Positions 15,973-25,072 of a stretch of DNA of 44,029 nucleotides are shown here, piece by piece. The stretch covers positions 1 through 44,029 of the forward strand of contig NZ_SIXC01000010.1 of NCBI RefSeq assembly GCF_004309735.1, written 5' to 3'. How positions within the stretch are numbered: position 1 is the first letter of the stretch; each line of letters opens with the position of its first letter. Source of the stretch: Desulfovibrio legallii. GTDB taxonomy: Bacteria; Desulfobacterota; Desulfovibrionia; Desulfovibrionales; Desulfovibrionaceae. The notes under the pieces were generated by a model that did not search any database, had not been told where the DNA came from, and worked only from the letters and a program-made list of their open reading frames with translations. Both the position numbers and the translations under genes were made by a program.

Positions 15973-16221
15973 CCGCCGCGCGCGCGTGGCCCTTGCCGGA
16001 AGGGGGCAGCCCCTGAAAGTTTGCCCTGCGGCAGACCGGCGGCGAGCGTTGGCTGCAGCAAAAGAACGGGCAGCGGGGGCTGGCCTCCGGGCAACCGACA
16101 CCTTTATTGATCATTTCAAGCGCGCAGCGTTCCGGATCCGGCGCCGCACGCGCAAGGCATACGGCATGAACAGACCACACGCCCCCCACGGGGCCCACCT
16201 TTGCTTCTGCGGGACGCGCCC
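15973..16221 (+). other. Unexplained 249-bp gap inside the Ehr operon
   Basis: No convincing gene is seen here. Short plus-strand frames lack family features. The region is GC-rich and could hold a leader or processing site. Most relatives have no gap at this point. Confidence 0.4.
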
Positions 16222-17718
16222 ATGCTGACGGCACTGCTTTTTCTCCCCCTGGTCATGGGCTGCCTCATGCTGCTCTGGGGCCGCGCCGTTGTCTGCCGTC
16301 TGGGCCTGCCCCTTACGGCCCTGGGCCACACCGTGCTGACCGGCTCCGTGGCTGCGGCCGTGGCGCGGGGCGAAAAGCCCACGGCCCTGGGCGGCCTGCT
16401 GGCCCCGGATCCGCTGGGCACGCTGTTCCTGAGCCTGGCCAGTCTGCTGTTTCTGGCGGCGTCAGTCTACGCCGTGCACTATCTGCGCGACGAAGAACGC
16501 ATCGGCGAACACACCAACATCCTGGACCACGGTCACTTTACCAATGCGCCCGAACGCCGCTTTACCGCCTGTCTGTGTTTTTTTCTGGCGGCCATGACCT
16601 TGGTGACCGTCACGCCGCACATGGGCGCGCAGTGGGTGGGCATTGAGGCCACCACCCTTTCCAGCGCGCCGCTGATCTATTTCCACCGGCATAAAAGCTC
16701 GCTGGAAGCCACCTGGAAGTACCTGATCATCTGCTCCGTGGGCATTGCCCTGGCCCTGCTGGGCAACATCCTGCTGGCCGTGGCTTTTCACGGCGCGCAG
16801 GGCACGACGCAGGGCGCCGAGGGCATGGACCAGGTGGGCTGGTTTGTGCGCAACGCCGCCCTGGCGGAGCCCACCTGGCTCAAGGCGGCCTTTGTCTTTT
16901 TGCTGGTGGGCTATGGGGCCAAAATGGGCCTTGCCCCCCTGCACAACTGGCTGCCCGACGCGCACAGTCAGGCCCCCTCGTTGGTTTCCGCCCTGCTTTC
17001 CGGAGCGCTGCTCAACTGCGCCATGCTGGGCATGCTGCGCGGCCACCAGATCATGCTGGCCGCCGGTCTGGGCGGGATTTCCAGCGGCATGCTCACGGTC
17101 CTGGGCCTGCTTTCGCTGGCCACGGCCGCCATCTTTATTGTAGGCCAGGGGCACTACAAACGCATGCTGGCCTATTCCAGCGTGGAGCACATGGGCATTC
17201 TGGCCCTGGGCGTGGGCGTGGGGGGACTGGCCGTTTCCGGAGCCATGCTGCATGCGGTCTGCCATTCTCTGGTCAAGTGCATGCTCTTTTTGCTTTCCGG
17301 CAACATTCTGGCCCGCTACCACACCTATTCCAGCTACGACGTGCGCGGCATGCGCTGGACCATGCCCGTCACCGCCGCACTGTGGACCGCAGGTTTCCTG
17401 GCCGTAGCCGGTTCGCCGCCCTTTGGGCTGTTCGTCAGCGAGTTGCTCATCTTCAAGGGCATGCTGGCTGCGGAGCAACCCTGGCTGGCCGCCGCCTATC
17501 TGATCTTGCTGGCCGTCATTTTTGTGGGGCTTTCCGTTTCTGTGCTGCGCATGGTGCAGGGCAACCGGCCCACAGATATGCCCGCCCTGCGCCGGGAAGC
17601 GCCCTGCAGCGTGCTGCCGCCTCTGGCGCTGGGGCTGGCCGTGCTGACCCTGGGCCTGTGGATTCCCAACGGGCTGTGGAATTTTCTGACCCGAGCCGCC
17701 GCGCTCATCGGCGGATAA
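16222..17718 (+). CDS. Ehr complex HyfF-like proton-channel subunit (NuoL/M/N family)
   Basis: A 498-aa antiporter-like membrane subunit. The ATG at 16222 is chosen over a TTG at 16201. Conserved parts are WVGIEATTLSSAPLIYFHRHKSSLEATWKYLII (helix-5 Glu and following charged loop), GYGAKMGLAPLHNWLPDAHSQAPS (helix-7 Lys) and HYKRMLAYSSVEHMGI, all matching HyfF. It would be the second ion-translocating module. A HyfD-like subunit is not found in the operon. The gene is followed by a 200-bp gap before the large subunit. Confidence 0.85.
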   Translation: MLTALLFLPLVMGCLMLLWGRAVVCRLGLPLTALGHTVLTGSVAAAVARGEKPTALGGLLAPDPLGTLFLSLASLLFLAASVYAVHYLRDEERIGEHTNILDHGHFTNAPERRFTACLCFFLAAMTLVTVTPHMGAQWVGIEATTLSSAPLIYFHRHKSSLEATWKYLIICSVGIALALLGNILLAVAFHGAQGTTQGAEGMDQVGWFVRNAALAEPTWLKAAFVFLLVGYGAKMGLAPLHNWLPDAHSQAPSLVSALLSGALLNCAMLGMLRGHQIMLAAGLGGISSGMLTVLGLLSLATAAIFIVGQGHYKRMLAYSSVEHMGILALGVGVGGLAVSGAMLHAVCHSLVKCMLFLLSGNILARYHTYSSYDVRGMRWTMPVTAALWTAGFLAVAGSPPFGLFVSELLIFKGMLAAEQPWLAAAYLILLAVIFVGLSVSVLRMVQGNRPTDMPALRREAPCSVLPPLALGLAVLTLGLWIPNGLWNFLTRAAALIGG

Positions 17719-17918
17719 GGGCGCAGGCGCAGTTGCAGCCGTTGCGGCGAAGGAGCTTGACCCATCACGACGAAGGAAGTTGCGGGCACAGACAGCAGCG
17801 CCAGCTACGGATAAAGACAGTACCGCTATGTATTTGTGCGGGTAAGCGCCGGAACGAGCGTGCCGTAAACATTGAGAAGGCATATTCTCAACGGTAATCT
17901 GCCCAAGTGAGAAAATAA
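17719..17918 (+). other. Gap before the Ehr large subunit, with a small hairpin
   Basis: This 200-bp gap separates HyfF-like and HyfG-like genes. A 7-bp stem TTGAGAA/TTCTCAA (17872-17891) lies 28 nt before the ATG at 17919. It might adjust expression of the soluble arm relative to the membrane arm. I see no gene. Confidence 0.4.
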
Positions 17919-19475
17919 ATGTTGTTTGACTACCGCGATACCGTGCCCCTGAAAGGCATGCCGCCGGTTTCCGTAGAGGAGCTGGGCGATACTGTGCGTC
18001 GTCGTCTGGCCGAAGGCTGGCGGCTGCTGGTCCTGTGCGGCCTGCCGGATGCGGACGCCCCCAGGGACAAACCCGAAGAAGTCACCCTGTGCTGTGTACT
18101 GGCGCAGGACAGTTCACACTATCTGGAGGCCCTGCGCACCCCGCCCCTGCGCAGTTTTCCTTCCCTCGCGTCCGTCTGTCCGCAAGCCCAGCTCTTTGAG
18201 CGCGAAATCTGGGAACAGTGGGGCGTGGAGCCCCTGGGGCACCCCTGGCTCAAGCCCGTGCGCCGCATCCCCGACGCGGCGGAAGCCGCAGCCCGCACCC
18301 AGAGGGAAGGCGGCCCCTGTGCGGCGCAGGCCACGCCCGCTGCAGCCCCTTATCCCTTTTTTCGGGTGAAGGGCGAAGAAATCCATGAGGTGGCCGTGGG
18401 GCCGGTGCACGCCGGGGTCATCGAGCCAGGGCACTTCCGTTTTCAGTGTTACGGCGAAAACGTGCTGCATCTGGAAATCGCCTTGGGCTACCAACACCGG
18501 GGCCTGGAGCGTCTCGTGCTGGAGGGGCCGCCGCACTGCCGTCTGCCGCTGCTGGAGTGCGCGGCAGGAGACACCAGCGTGGGGCACGCCACGGCCCACT
18601 GCGTGCTGCTGGAACGCCTGGCGGGCAGCGTAGCGGCCCCGCGCGCCCAGCGCCTGCGGCGCATAGGGCTGGAACTGGAACGGCTCGCCAACCATGTGGG
18701 TGACCTGGGGGCCATTGCCGGCGATACGGGCTTTCTGCCCACGTCCTCCTGGAATGGCCGCATCCGCGGCGATTTTCTCAACCTTACGGCCAGCCTCTGC
18801 GGCAACCGCTTTGGCCGGGGCCTGCTGCGGCCCGGCGGCTCGGGCCACGACCTTGACCCGGAGCAGTGCGCCGACCTGCTGGCCCGCGTACGCGAGGCAG
18901 GACGCGACGCGCGCGGGGCCGTGGACGTCATGCTGCACAGCCAGAGCGTGCTGGATCGCCTCACCGGCACGGGCGCGCTCACAACGGCCACAGCGCGGGA
19001 ACTGGGCCTGACCGGCCCGGCGGCGCGGGCCTGCGGACTGGCGCTGGACGCGCGCTTCCACTTCCCCCTGGCGGACCTGCCCACCGCGGGCTGCGCCCCG
19101 CGCGTGGCGCAAGGCGGCGACGTGCTGGCCCGCACCCTGGTCCGCAGCGCGGAGCTGGACGACTCCCTGCGGCTGCTGGAGCTGGACCTCTCCGCCTTGG
19201 CGAACATGCCGGGCTGCGCCGCCGCCCCCGCAACGGAGCCCCTGGCCCCCCTGCCGCCCGACACCCTGGCCGTGGCCCAGGTAGAAGGCTGGCGCGGCGA
19301 AATCTGCCACTTGGCCGTCACCGGTCCGGACGGCGGACTGCGGGTCTACAAGGTCGTGGACCCTTCGTTCCGCAACTGGCCGGGCCTGGCCGTAGCCCTG
19401 CGCGGCAACCAGATCTCCGACTTTCCGCTCTGCAACAAGAGCTTCAACCTTTCTTACTGCGGCCACGATTTGTGA
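17919..19475 (+). CDS. Ehr large subunit: fused NuoC/NuoD-like protein lacking Ni-Fe ligands
   Basis: A 518-aa fusion. Residues 1-115 are NuoC-like (FEREIWEQWGVEPLGHPWLKP at 93-113), a low-complexity linker follows, and about 146-518 is the NuoD/hydrogenase large-subunit domain (HAGVIEPGHFRFQ, LGYQHRGLE, RIGLELERLANHVGDLG). Real [NiFe] hydrogenases have R-x-C-G-x-C near the first site and D-P-C-x-x-C near the C-terminus. Here the first site reads LLECAAGDTSVGHATAHC (211-228) and the C-terminus ends ISDFPLCNKSFNLSYCGHDL. Both Cys pairs are gone, so a Ni-Fe centre cannot form. This identifies the Ehr branch. The protein probably passes electrons to another acceptor or only transmits conformational coupling. 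Confidence 0.85.
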   Translation: MLFDYRDTVPLKGMPPVSVEELGDTVRRRLAEGWRLLVLCGLPDADAPRDKPEEVTLCCVLAQDSSHYLEALRTPPLRSFPSLASVCPQAQLFEREIWEQWGVEPLGHPWLKPVRRIPDAAEAAARTQREGGPCAAQATPAAAPYPFFRVKGEEIHEVAVGPVHAGVIEPGHFRFQCYGENVLHLEIALGYQHRGLERLVLEGPPHCRLPLLECAAGDTSVGHATAHCVLLERLAGSVAAPRAQRLRRIGLELERLANHVGDLGAIAGDTGFLPTSSWNGRIRGDFLNLTASLCGNRFGRGLLRPGGSGHDLDPEQCADLLARVREAGRDARGAVDVMLHSQSVLDRLTGTGALTTATARELGLTGPAARACGLALDARFHFPLADLPTAGCAPRVAQGGDVLARTLVRSAELDDSLRLLELDLSALANMPGCAAAPATEPLAPLPPDTLAVAQVEGWRGEICHLAVTGPDGGLRVYKVVDPSFRNWPGLAVALRGNQISDFPLCNKSFNLSYCGHDL

Positions 19476-19484
19476 GGCCTTGCC

Positions 19485-20264
19485 ATGCTGCGCATCATCA
19501 GGGAACGTCTGCACCAGAAATACCGCACGCTGGACTACCCCCGGCGTCAGCCCGCGCTTTCGCCCCGCTTTCTGGGGCGGCCCGTGCTTACGCCGGTGGA
19601 CTGCGGCCCTTGCCGAGTCTGCCTGGATATCTGCCCCACGGGCGCGCTGCTGCCCACCCTGGGGGCCGAGGACGGCGCCCCCACGCTGGACATGGGCCGC
19701 TGCACCTTCTGCGGGGCCTGCCGCGACGCCTGCCCCAAGGGAGCCATTGCGTTTACGGGCGAACACCGCCTAGCCTCATTCACCCGCGAGGGCCTGCTGG
19801 TGCGGCCCGGCGTTGCCGCTGCGAAACAGGAGGCGGCCCACAATGCGCCGCCGGCCGCGCGAGAAAAGTTTGCCCTCTTCCGCCGGTCGCTCAAACTACG
19901 GCAGGTCAGCGCCGGGGGCTGCAACGCCTGTGAGGCGGACTGCAACGTGCTCACCACCCTGGTCTACGATCTGGGCCGCTTCGGCATTGATTTTGTGGCC
20001 TCCCCGCGCCACGCGGACGGCCTGGCCGTCACGGGCCCGGTTACGGAAAACATGCGCCTGGCCCTGCTGGACACCTACGCCGCCCTGCCGGAACCGCGCC
20101 TGGTGCTGGCCGTGGGCGCGTGCGCCATTTCCGGCGGCCTGTTCCGCCACGCGCCCCAGTGCAACAAAGGAGTCAGCAATCTCCTGCCCGTGGACCTGTT
20201 CATTCCGGGCTGCCCGCCCAATCCCTGGACCATCCTGGATGGCCTGCTCTCCCTGCGGGGATAG
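19485..20264 (+). CDS. Ehr electron-transfer subunit: fused 2[4Fe-4S] ferredoxin (HyfH/NuoI) and small subunit (HyfI/NuoB)
   Basis: A 259-aa fusion. Residues about 36-92 hold two ferredoxin motifs, C40-x2-C43-x2-C46-x3-C50-P and C73-x2-C76-x2-C79-x3-C83-P. Residues about 130-259 are a NuoB-like small subunit with SAGGCNACEADCN (C146, C149), VGACAISGG (C213) and PGCPPNP (C243), the ligands of the proximal 4Fe-4S cluster. In Hyf and Ech these are separate genes; the fusion is a feature of some Ehr clusters. All Fe-S ligands are kept, in contrast to the large subunit. It starts 9 nt after the large-subunit stop and is the last gene of the operon. Confidence 0.85.
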   Translation: MLRIIRERLHQKYRTLDYPRRQPALSPRFLGRPVLTPVDCGPCRVCLDICPTGALLPTLGAEDGAPTLDMGRCTFCGACRDACPKGAIAFTGEHRLASFTREGLLVRPGVAAAKQEAAHNAPPAAREKFALFRRSLKLRQVSAGGCNACEADCNVLTTLVYDLGRFGIDFVASPRHADGLAVTGPVTENMRLALLDTYAALPEPRLVLAVGACAISGGLFRHAPQCNKGVSNLLPVDLFIPGCPPNPWTILDGLLSLRG

Positions 20265-20586
20265 GACGCTGCAACGGTAAAATTGCTCTGGCGGCTGTGT
20301 GGGCAGACGCCCGCCGCGCAGGCGCCAGTAAGGTCTTTGGCTGGTAAACACTGAAGTGCGCGCAGTAACATCTTTGCAAATGGATATTCGCAAAGTTGCA
20401 GTGCTTCAGGCCCAACAGGGGCCGCCGCTGCGGAAGGCCCTCCCAAAATCCGGCGGCTTCGTCAGCTGCAACCGGCTGCGGCACAACCTTGTTCCGCGCC
20501 CGGGAATGGTGTATCTTGCGTCTGCATCCCGATAAATACCCCTTAGACAGACTTTTGGCAGCATCTATCTTATTGGTGAGAAACTC
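20265..20586 (+). other. Intergenic region between Ehr operon and polysaccharide locus
   Basis: A 322-bp gap. It contains nested weak pairings, CTGAAG/CTTCAG enclosing CTTTGC/GCAAAG (about 20352-20409), which might terminate the Ehr operon, and the promoter-like element at 20489-20517. No gene is seen. Confidence 0.5.
20489..20517 (+). promoter_or_regulatory. Candidate sigma70 promoter of the polysaccharide locus
   Basis: TTGTTC (20489-20494), 17-nt spacer, TATCTT (20512-20517); transcription would start near 20525, about 60 nt before the manC ATG at 20587. Confidence 0.55.
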
Positions 20587-22008
20587 ATGTCGGACATAGT
20601 TCCCGTTATTCTGTGCGGCGGCAGCGGCACGCGGCTTTGGCCCCTTTCCCGCGAAACCTACCCCAAGCAGTTTGTGGATCTGGGCGCAGGGCGTACCCTG
20701 TTCAAAGACACCGTAGCCCGTGCCGCCGCCGTGGCCCCCAATGCGGCCCCCGTCATCGTCTGCAATGAGGCGCACCGCTTTTATGTGAATGCGGCGCTCT
20801 ACCAATGCGGAATCAGCGGCACGGTGCTGCTGGAGCCCGCCCCGCGCAACACGGCGCCGGCCATTGCCCTGGCCGCGCTGGCCCTGGCGGCCGACGGCGC
20901 GGACCCCTGCATGCTGGTGCTGCCCTCGGACCACGCCATCGCGGACGTGGACGCCTTTGCGGCGGGCGTGGAGCGCGCCGTTCGCCTGGCGGACCAGGGG
21001 CATATCGTCACTTTCGGCATCGCACCCACGGCTGCGGAAACGGGCTTCGGCTATATCGAACAGGGCGCGCCCCTGGGCGAGGACGGTTTTGCCGTGGCCC
21101 GCTTTGTGGAAAAGCCCGACCAGGCCAACGCAGAAGCCATGCTGGCCCAGGGCGGCTTTTTGTGGAACAGCGGCATGTTTTTGCTGCGGGCTTCCGTGTA
21201 TCTGTGCGAGCTGAAACGCTGCGCCCCGGGCATGGCCGCCGCTTGCCGCGCCGCCTGGGAAGGACACAAGGACGACGGCGTGTTCCACCGGCCGGACAAA
21301 GACGCTTTTCTGGCCGCGCCCGCCGATTCCATAGATTACACCGTCATGGAGCACACTGCCCTGGCCGCCGTCGTGCCGCTGGTCACGAGCTGGAGCGACC
21401 TGGGCTCCTGGGAAGCCTTTTATCAGGCTGGGCAGGCGGATACGGAAGGCAATGTCTGCAGCGGGGACGTGCTGCTGGAAGGGGCCGCCCACTGCTACTG
21501 CAACGCCACCCACCGGCTGCTGGCCGTCATGGGCGTGCGCGACCTGGTGGTGGTGGAAACGCGGGACGCCGTGCTGGTGGCCCCGCGGGAACAGGCCCAG
21601 GACGTCAAAAAAATCGTGAACCGCCTGCAACGCGCCGGCCGTCCCGAATGCCGTCAGCACCCACAGGTCTACCGGCCCTGGGGCAGCTACGAAACGCTTG
21701 TTCTGGACGGACGCTTTCAGGTCAAACGCATCATCGTCTCACCCGGCGGGGAACTCTCCCTGCAGATGCACCACCACCGCGCCGAGCACTGGGTGGTGGT
21801 GAGCGGCACGGCCGAGGTCACCAACGGCGATGTGACCCGACTGTACACTGAAAACCAGTCAACATATATTCCTGTCGGGACACGGCACCGGCTGAAGAAC
21901 CCCGGCGTCATCCCTCTGGTGCTTATTGAAATCCAGTCCGGCTCCTATCTGGGCGAGGACGACATCGTGCGCTTTGCCGACGTCTACGGCCGGGGAGATC
22001 GTGCATAG
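20587..22008 (+). CDS. manC: Bifunctional mannose-6-phosphate isomerase / mannose-1-phosphate guanylyltransferase
   Basis: A 473-aa type II bifunctional enzyme making GDP-mannose. The N-terminal nucleotidyltransferase has the signature LCGGSGTRLWPLSRETYPKQF (residues 9-29) and the sugar-phosphate motif FVEKPD (about 174-179). The C-terminal cupin (about 355-470) is the isomerase domain, with RPWGSYETL, SLQMHHHRAEHWVVVSG, which carries the metal-binding His residues, and VPVGTRH-like IPVGTRHRLKNPG. It opens the polysaccharide locus and supplies substrate for gmd. No phosphomannomutase is present in the window, so that step must be encoded elsewhere. Confidence 0.95.
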   Translation: MSDIVPVILCGGSGTRLWPLSRETYPKQFVDLGAGRTLFKDTVARAAAVAPNAAPVIVCNEAHRFYVNAALYQCGISGTVLLEPAPRNTAPAIALAALALAADGADPCMLVLPSDHAIADVDAFAAGVERAVRLADQGHIVTFGIAPTAAETGFGYIEQGAPLGEDGFAVARFVEKPDQANAEAMLAQGGFLWNSGMFLLRASVYLCELKRCAPGMAAACRAAWEGHKDDGVFHRPDKDAFLAAPADSIDYTVMEHTALAAVVPLVTSWSDLGSWEAFYQAGQADTEGNVCSGDVLLEGAAHCYCNATHRLLAVMGVRDLVVVETRDAVLVAPREQAQDVKKIVNRLQRAGRPECRQHPQVYRPWGSYETLVLDGRFQVKRIIVSPGGELSLQMHHHRAEHWVVVSGTAEVTNGDVTRLYTENQSTYIPVGTRHRLKNPGVIPLVLIEIQSGSYLGEDDIVRFADVYGRGDRA

Positions 22009-22141
22009 CTAAACACATAATCCCCGCCGGCAACGCGGTGGACAAGGGCACAGAAACAGGATATTTTGCTGCGATTCTGAAACAAACGGACTTCCAGACG
22101 CGGGCCAGTGCGCCCGCTGCAAAGGATAGCTGCCCGGCATC

Positions 22142-23290
22142 ATGAAAAAAGCGCTCATTACCGGCATCACCGGCCAGGACGGGGCCTATCTCGCGGAATT
22201 TCTGCTGCGTAAGGGCTATGAGGTGCACGGCATCAAACGTCGCGCATCACTGTTCAATACGGACCGCATCGACCATCTGTATCAGGATCCGCACGCCAGT
22301 GCGCGGCACTTTATCCTGCACTACGGCGACCTGAGCGATTCCAGCAATCTTGTGCGCCTGATGCAGGAGGTGCGCCCCGACGAAGTCTACAATCTGGCCG
22401 CCCAGAGCCATGTGCAGGTCTCCTTTGAATCGCCGGAATACACGGCGGACGTGGACGCCCTGGGCACGCTGCGCCTGCTTGAGGCCATCCGCATTGCCGG
22501 GCTCACGGGCACCACCCGTTTTTACCAGGCCTCCACTTCCGAACTGTTCGGCCTGGTGCAGGAAGTGCCGCAAACGGAAAAGACGCCCTTTTATCCCCGC
22601 TCGCCCTACGCCTGCGCCAAACTTTATGCCTACTGGATCACGGTCAATTACCGAGAGGCTTACGGCATGTATGCCTGCAATGGCATTCTGTTCAACCACG
22701 AATCGCCCGTCCGCGGCGAAACCTTTGTGACCCGCAAGATCACTCGCGCGCTTTCCCGTATGGTGCTGGGCCTGCAGGACTGCTGCTATCTGGGCAACCT
22801 CAACGCCAAGCGCGACTGGGGCCACGCCCGCGATTATGTGGAGATGCAGTGGCTCATGCTGCAGCAGGAAAAGCCTGATGATTTTGTGATCGCCACAGGG
22901 CGGCAATTTTCCGTGCGGGATTTTGTCAATGCCGCGGCAGCGGAAATGGGCCTGACCCTTACCTGGCAGGGCGAGGGCGTGGACGAAACAGGCACTGTGG
23001 CCGCCGTGGATCCGGACCGCCTGCGCCGGGCCGCCGGCAACCGGCAGGGGCTGGAATGCCGCCTCAAGCCCGGCGACGTCATTGTGCGGGTGGATCCGCG
23101 CTATTTCCGGCCCACGGAGGTGGAAACCCTGCTGGGCGACCCGGCCAAGGCCAAGCAGAAGCTGGGCTGGGAGCCCAAAACCACGTTTGAAGTCATGGTG
23201 GCGGAGATGGCCCGCGAAGACCTGGGTCTGAGCATGCGCGACGCCCTGTGCCAGGTGGCGGGCTTCAAGACGTTCAGCCACAATGAGTAG
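22142..23290 (+). CDS. gmd: GDP-mannose 4,6-dehydratase
   Basis: A 382-aa short-chain dehydrogenase/reductase (extended type) that converts GDP-D-mannose to GDP-4-keto-6-deoxy-D-mannose. It shows the NADP-binding loop [13 protein letters not shown] (residues 8-20), the Gmd-specific [16 protein letters not shown], the catalytic Tyr-x3-Lys in [12 protein letters not shown], and [21 protein letters not shown]. It starts at ATG 22142; its stop overlaps the start of fcl by 8 nt. It is close to the usual length (about 370 aa). Confidence 0.95.
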   Translation: MKKALITGITGQDGAYLAEFLLRKGYEVHGIKRRASLFNTDRIDHLYQDPHASARHFILHYGDLSDSSNLVRLMQEVRPDEVYNLAAQSHVQVSFESPEYTADVDALGTLRLLEAIRIAGLTGTTRFYQASTSELFGLVQEVPQTEKTPFYPRSPYACAKLYAYWITVNYREAYGMYACNGILFNHESPVRGETFVTRKITRALSRMVLGLQDCCYLGNLNAKRDWGHARDYVEMQWLMLQQEKPDDFVIATGRQFSVRDFVNAAAAEMGLTLTWQGEGVDETGTVAAVDPDRLRRAAGNRQGLECRLKPGDVIVRVDPRYFRPTEVETLLGDPAKAKQKLGWEPKTTFEVMVAEMAREDLGLSMRDALCQVAGFKTFSHNE

Positions 23291-24236
23291 CACGGTGGAC
23301 AAAAACGCTCTTGTCTATGTGGCCGGGCACCGCGGTCTGGTGGGCAGCGCCTTGTGCCGCGCCCTGAACCGCGCGGGCTACGCGCGCCTGCTGACCCGCA
23401 GTCATGCGGAGCTGGACCTCTGCGATCAGGCGGCGGTGGCGGCCTTTTTTGCGCAGCACAGGCCCGACGTGGTCATTCTGGCGGCCGCCAAGGTGGGGGG
23501 CATCCAGGCCAATGCCACCTATCCGGCGGAATTCATTTACCAGAATCTGCAGATCCAGAACAACGTCATCCACAGCGCCTGGCGCAACGGCTGCAAAAAG
23601 CTGCTGTTTCTCGGTTCATCGTGCATCTATCCCAAGCTCTGCCCGCAGCCCATCAAGGAAGAATATCTGCTCACCGGCCCTCTGGAGCCCACCAACGACG
23701 CCTATGCCCTGGCCAAAATATCCGGCATCAAGATGTGTCAGGCCTACCGCAAACAGTACGGCTTTGACGCCATCAGCGCCATGCCCACCAATCTGTACGG
23801 CCCCGGCGACAACTACCATCCGCAAAACAGCCATGTGGTCCCGGCGCTTATCCGCCGATTTCACGAGGCCAAAGTCTCCGGCGCGGCCCAGGTGACCATC
23901 TGGGGCACGGGCACGCCGTTGCGCGAATTTCTGTATGTGGATGATATGGCCGAGGCCTGCGTGTTTCTGCTCGAGAACTATTCTGACTTTGAACACATGA
24001 ACGTGGGCTGCCAGCAGGAATGCACCATTCTGGATCTGGCCCGGCGCGTGGCCCGCGTGGTGGGCTTTGACGGCAACATTGCCACGGACCCCGAAAAGCC
24101 CGACGGCACGCCGCGCAAACTCATGGACAGCGGCAAGCTCTTCGCCATGGGCTGGCGGCCCCGCGTGGGGCTGGAAGAAGGGCTGACCGATGCTTATAAC
24201 GATTTTCTGCAAAATCAACATACACGGGGCTATTAG
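23283..24236 (+). CDS. fcl: GDP-L-fucose synthase
   Basis: A 317-aa bifunctional epimerase/reductase that turns the Gmd product into GDP-L-fucose. The NADP loop is [14 protein letters not shown] (residues 15-28). The active-site serine region is FLGSSCIYP, and the catalytic Tyr-x3-Lys is in [15 protein letters not shown]. The family segment [30 protein letters not shown] is intact. It overlaps gmd (ATGAGTAG) and is followed 5 nt later by the exporter permease, so sugar synthesis and export are in one operon. Confidence 0.95.
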   Translation: MSSTVDKNALVYVAGHRGLVGSALCRALNRAGYARLLTRSHAELDLCDQAAVAAFFAQHRPDVVILAAAKVGGIQANATYPAEFIYQNLQIQNNVIHSAWRNGCKKLLFLGSSCIYPKLCPQPIKEEYLLTGPLEPTNDAYALAKISGIKMCQAYRKQYGFDAISAMPTNLYGPGDNYHPQNSHVVPALIRRFHEAKVSGAAQVTIWGTGTPLREFLYVDDMAEACVFLLENYSDFEHMNVGCQQECTILDLARRVARVVGFDGNIATDPEKPDGTPRKLMDSGKLFAMGWRPRVGLEEGLTDAYNDFLQNQHTRGY

Positions 24237-24241
24237 CATTC

Positions 24242-25063
24242 ATGTCACACGAGCTTGTTATTGAAGCTGGTCGCGCCGAACGCCAGTACTGGAAAGACCT
24301 GTGGCGCTACCGTGAGCTTTTTCTCATTCTGACGTGGCGCGATGTGGCCGTGCAGTACAAGCAGACGGTTGTAGGCGTCTTGTGGGCTGTGTTTCGCCCT
24401 CTGCTGACTATGGCGGCCTTTACCTTTGTATTTGCCAAAGTGGCTAAGCTGCCATCAGAAGGCAATACGCCCTACCCCCTGATGGTTTTTGTGGCCATGC
24501 TGCCGTGGCAGCTATTTTCCACAGCCATTGCAGCCACGGCCAATAGTCTTGTTGCTAACAGCAACCTTGTTTCAAAGGTGTATTTTCCCAGAATTATCGT
24601 CCCTACTGCCACCATTGGCGTGGCTGTAGTAGACTTTGCTATTTCTTTTGTGCTGTTGTGCACCATGATGCTGTGGTATCAGTATCTGCCGCCCATACAG
24701 TTTTTTGCTGTTGTGCCGCTGACATTTTTGGCTGCCCTTGTGTCCCTGGGGCCAGGGCTGATCCTCTGCGCGCTCAATGTGACGTACCGCGATTTTCGCA
24801 TTATTGTTCCCTTCATTACCCAGTTTGGCCTGTACCTTTCGCCCGTGGGCTTTTCATCCGGCATTGTGCCGGAAAAATGGCGGCTGCTCTACGAATGTAA
24901 CCCTATGGTTGGCGTTATTGACGGCTTTCGTTGGGCGGTGCTGGGTTCAATCGAATTTCCGCAGCGAGCATTATGCATAAGCATCGTCTGCGCGCTTATT
25001 TTTTTGTTTTTCGGTATCAAAATTTTTCGCAAGACAGAACGCACCTTCGCGGACGTAATTTAG
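24242..25063 (+). CDS. wzm: Polysaccharide ABC exporter permease (Wzm/RfbA type)
   Basis: A 273-aa ABC-2 type permease with six hydrophobic helices. Family signs are the N-terminal amphipathic segment WKDLWRYRELFLILTWRDVAVQYKQT, followed by VVGVLWAVFRPLLTMAAF, and the central FPRIIVP loop that contacts the ATPase. It exports a finished, lipid-linked glycan to the periplasm. It pairs with the ATPase gene 9 bp downstream. An ABC-type exporter implies that the glycan is completed in the cytoplasm before export, rather than by Wzy polymerisation. Confidence 0.9.
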   Translation: MSHELVIEAGRAERQYWKDLWRYRELFLILTWRDVAVQYKQTVVGVLWAVFRPLLTMAAFTFVFAKVAKLPSEGNTPYPLMVFVAMLPWQLFSTAIAATANSLVANSNLVSKVYFPRIIVPTATIGVAVVDFAISFVLLCTMMLWYQYLPPIQFFAVVPLTFLAALVSLGPGLILCALNVTYRDFRIIVPFITQFGLYLSPVGFSSGIVPEKWRLLYECNPMVGVIDGFRWAVLGSIEFPQRALCISIVCALIFLFFGIKIFRKTERTFADVI

Positions 25064-25072
25064 GATACGCAT

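Noticed and set aside
12372-20264. Reading the operon as an H2-evolving formate hydrogenlyase/Hyf hydrogenase
   Set aside because: Both Ni-Fe cysteine pairs are missing in the large subunit and there are no formate dehydrogenase or hyp-type maturation genes.
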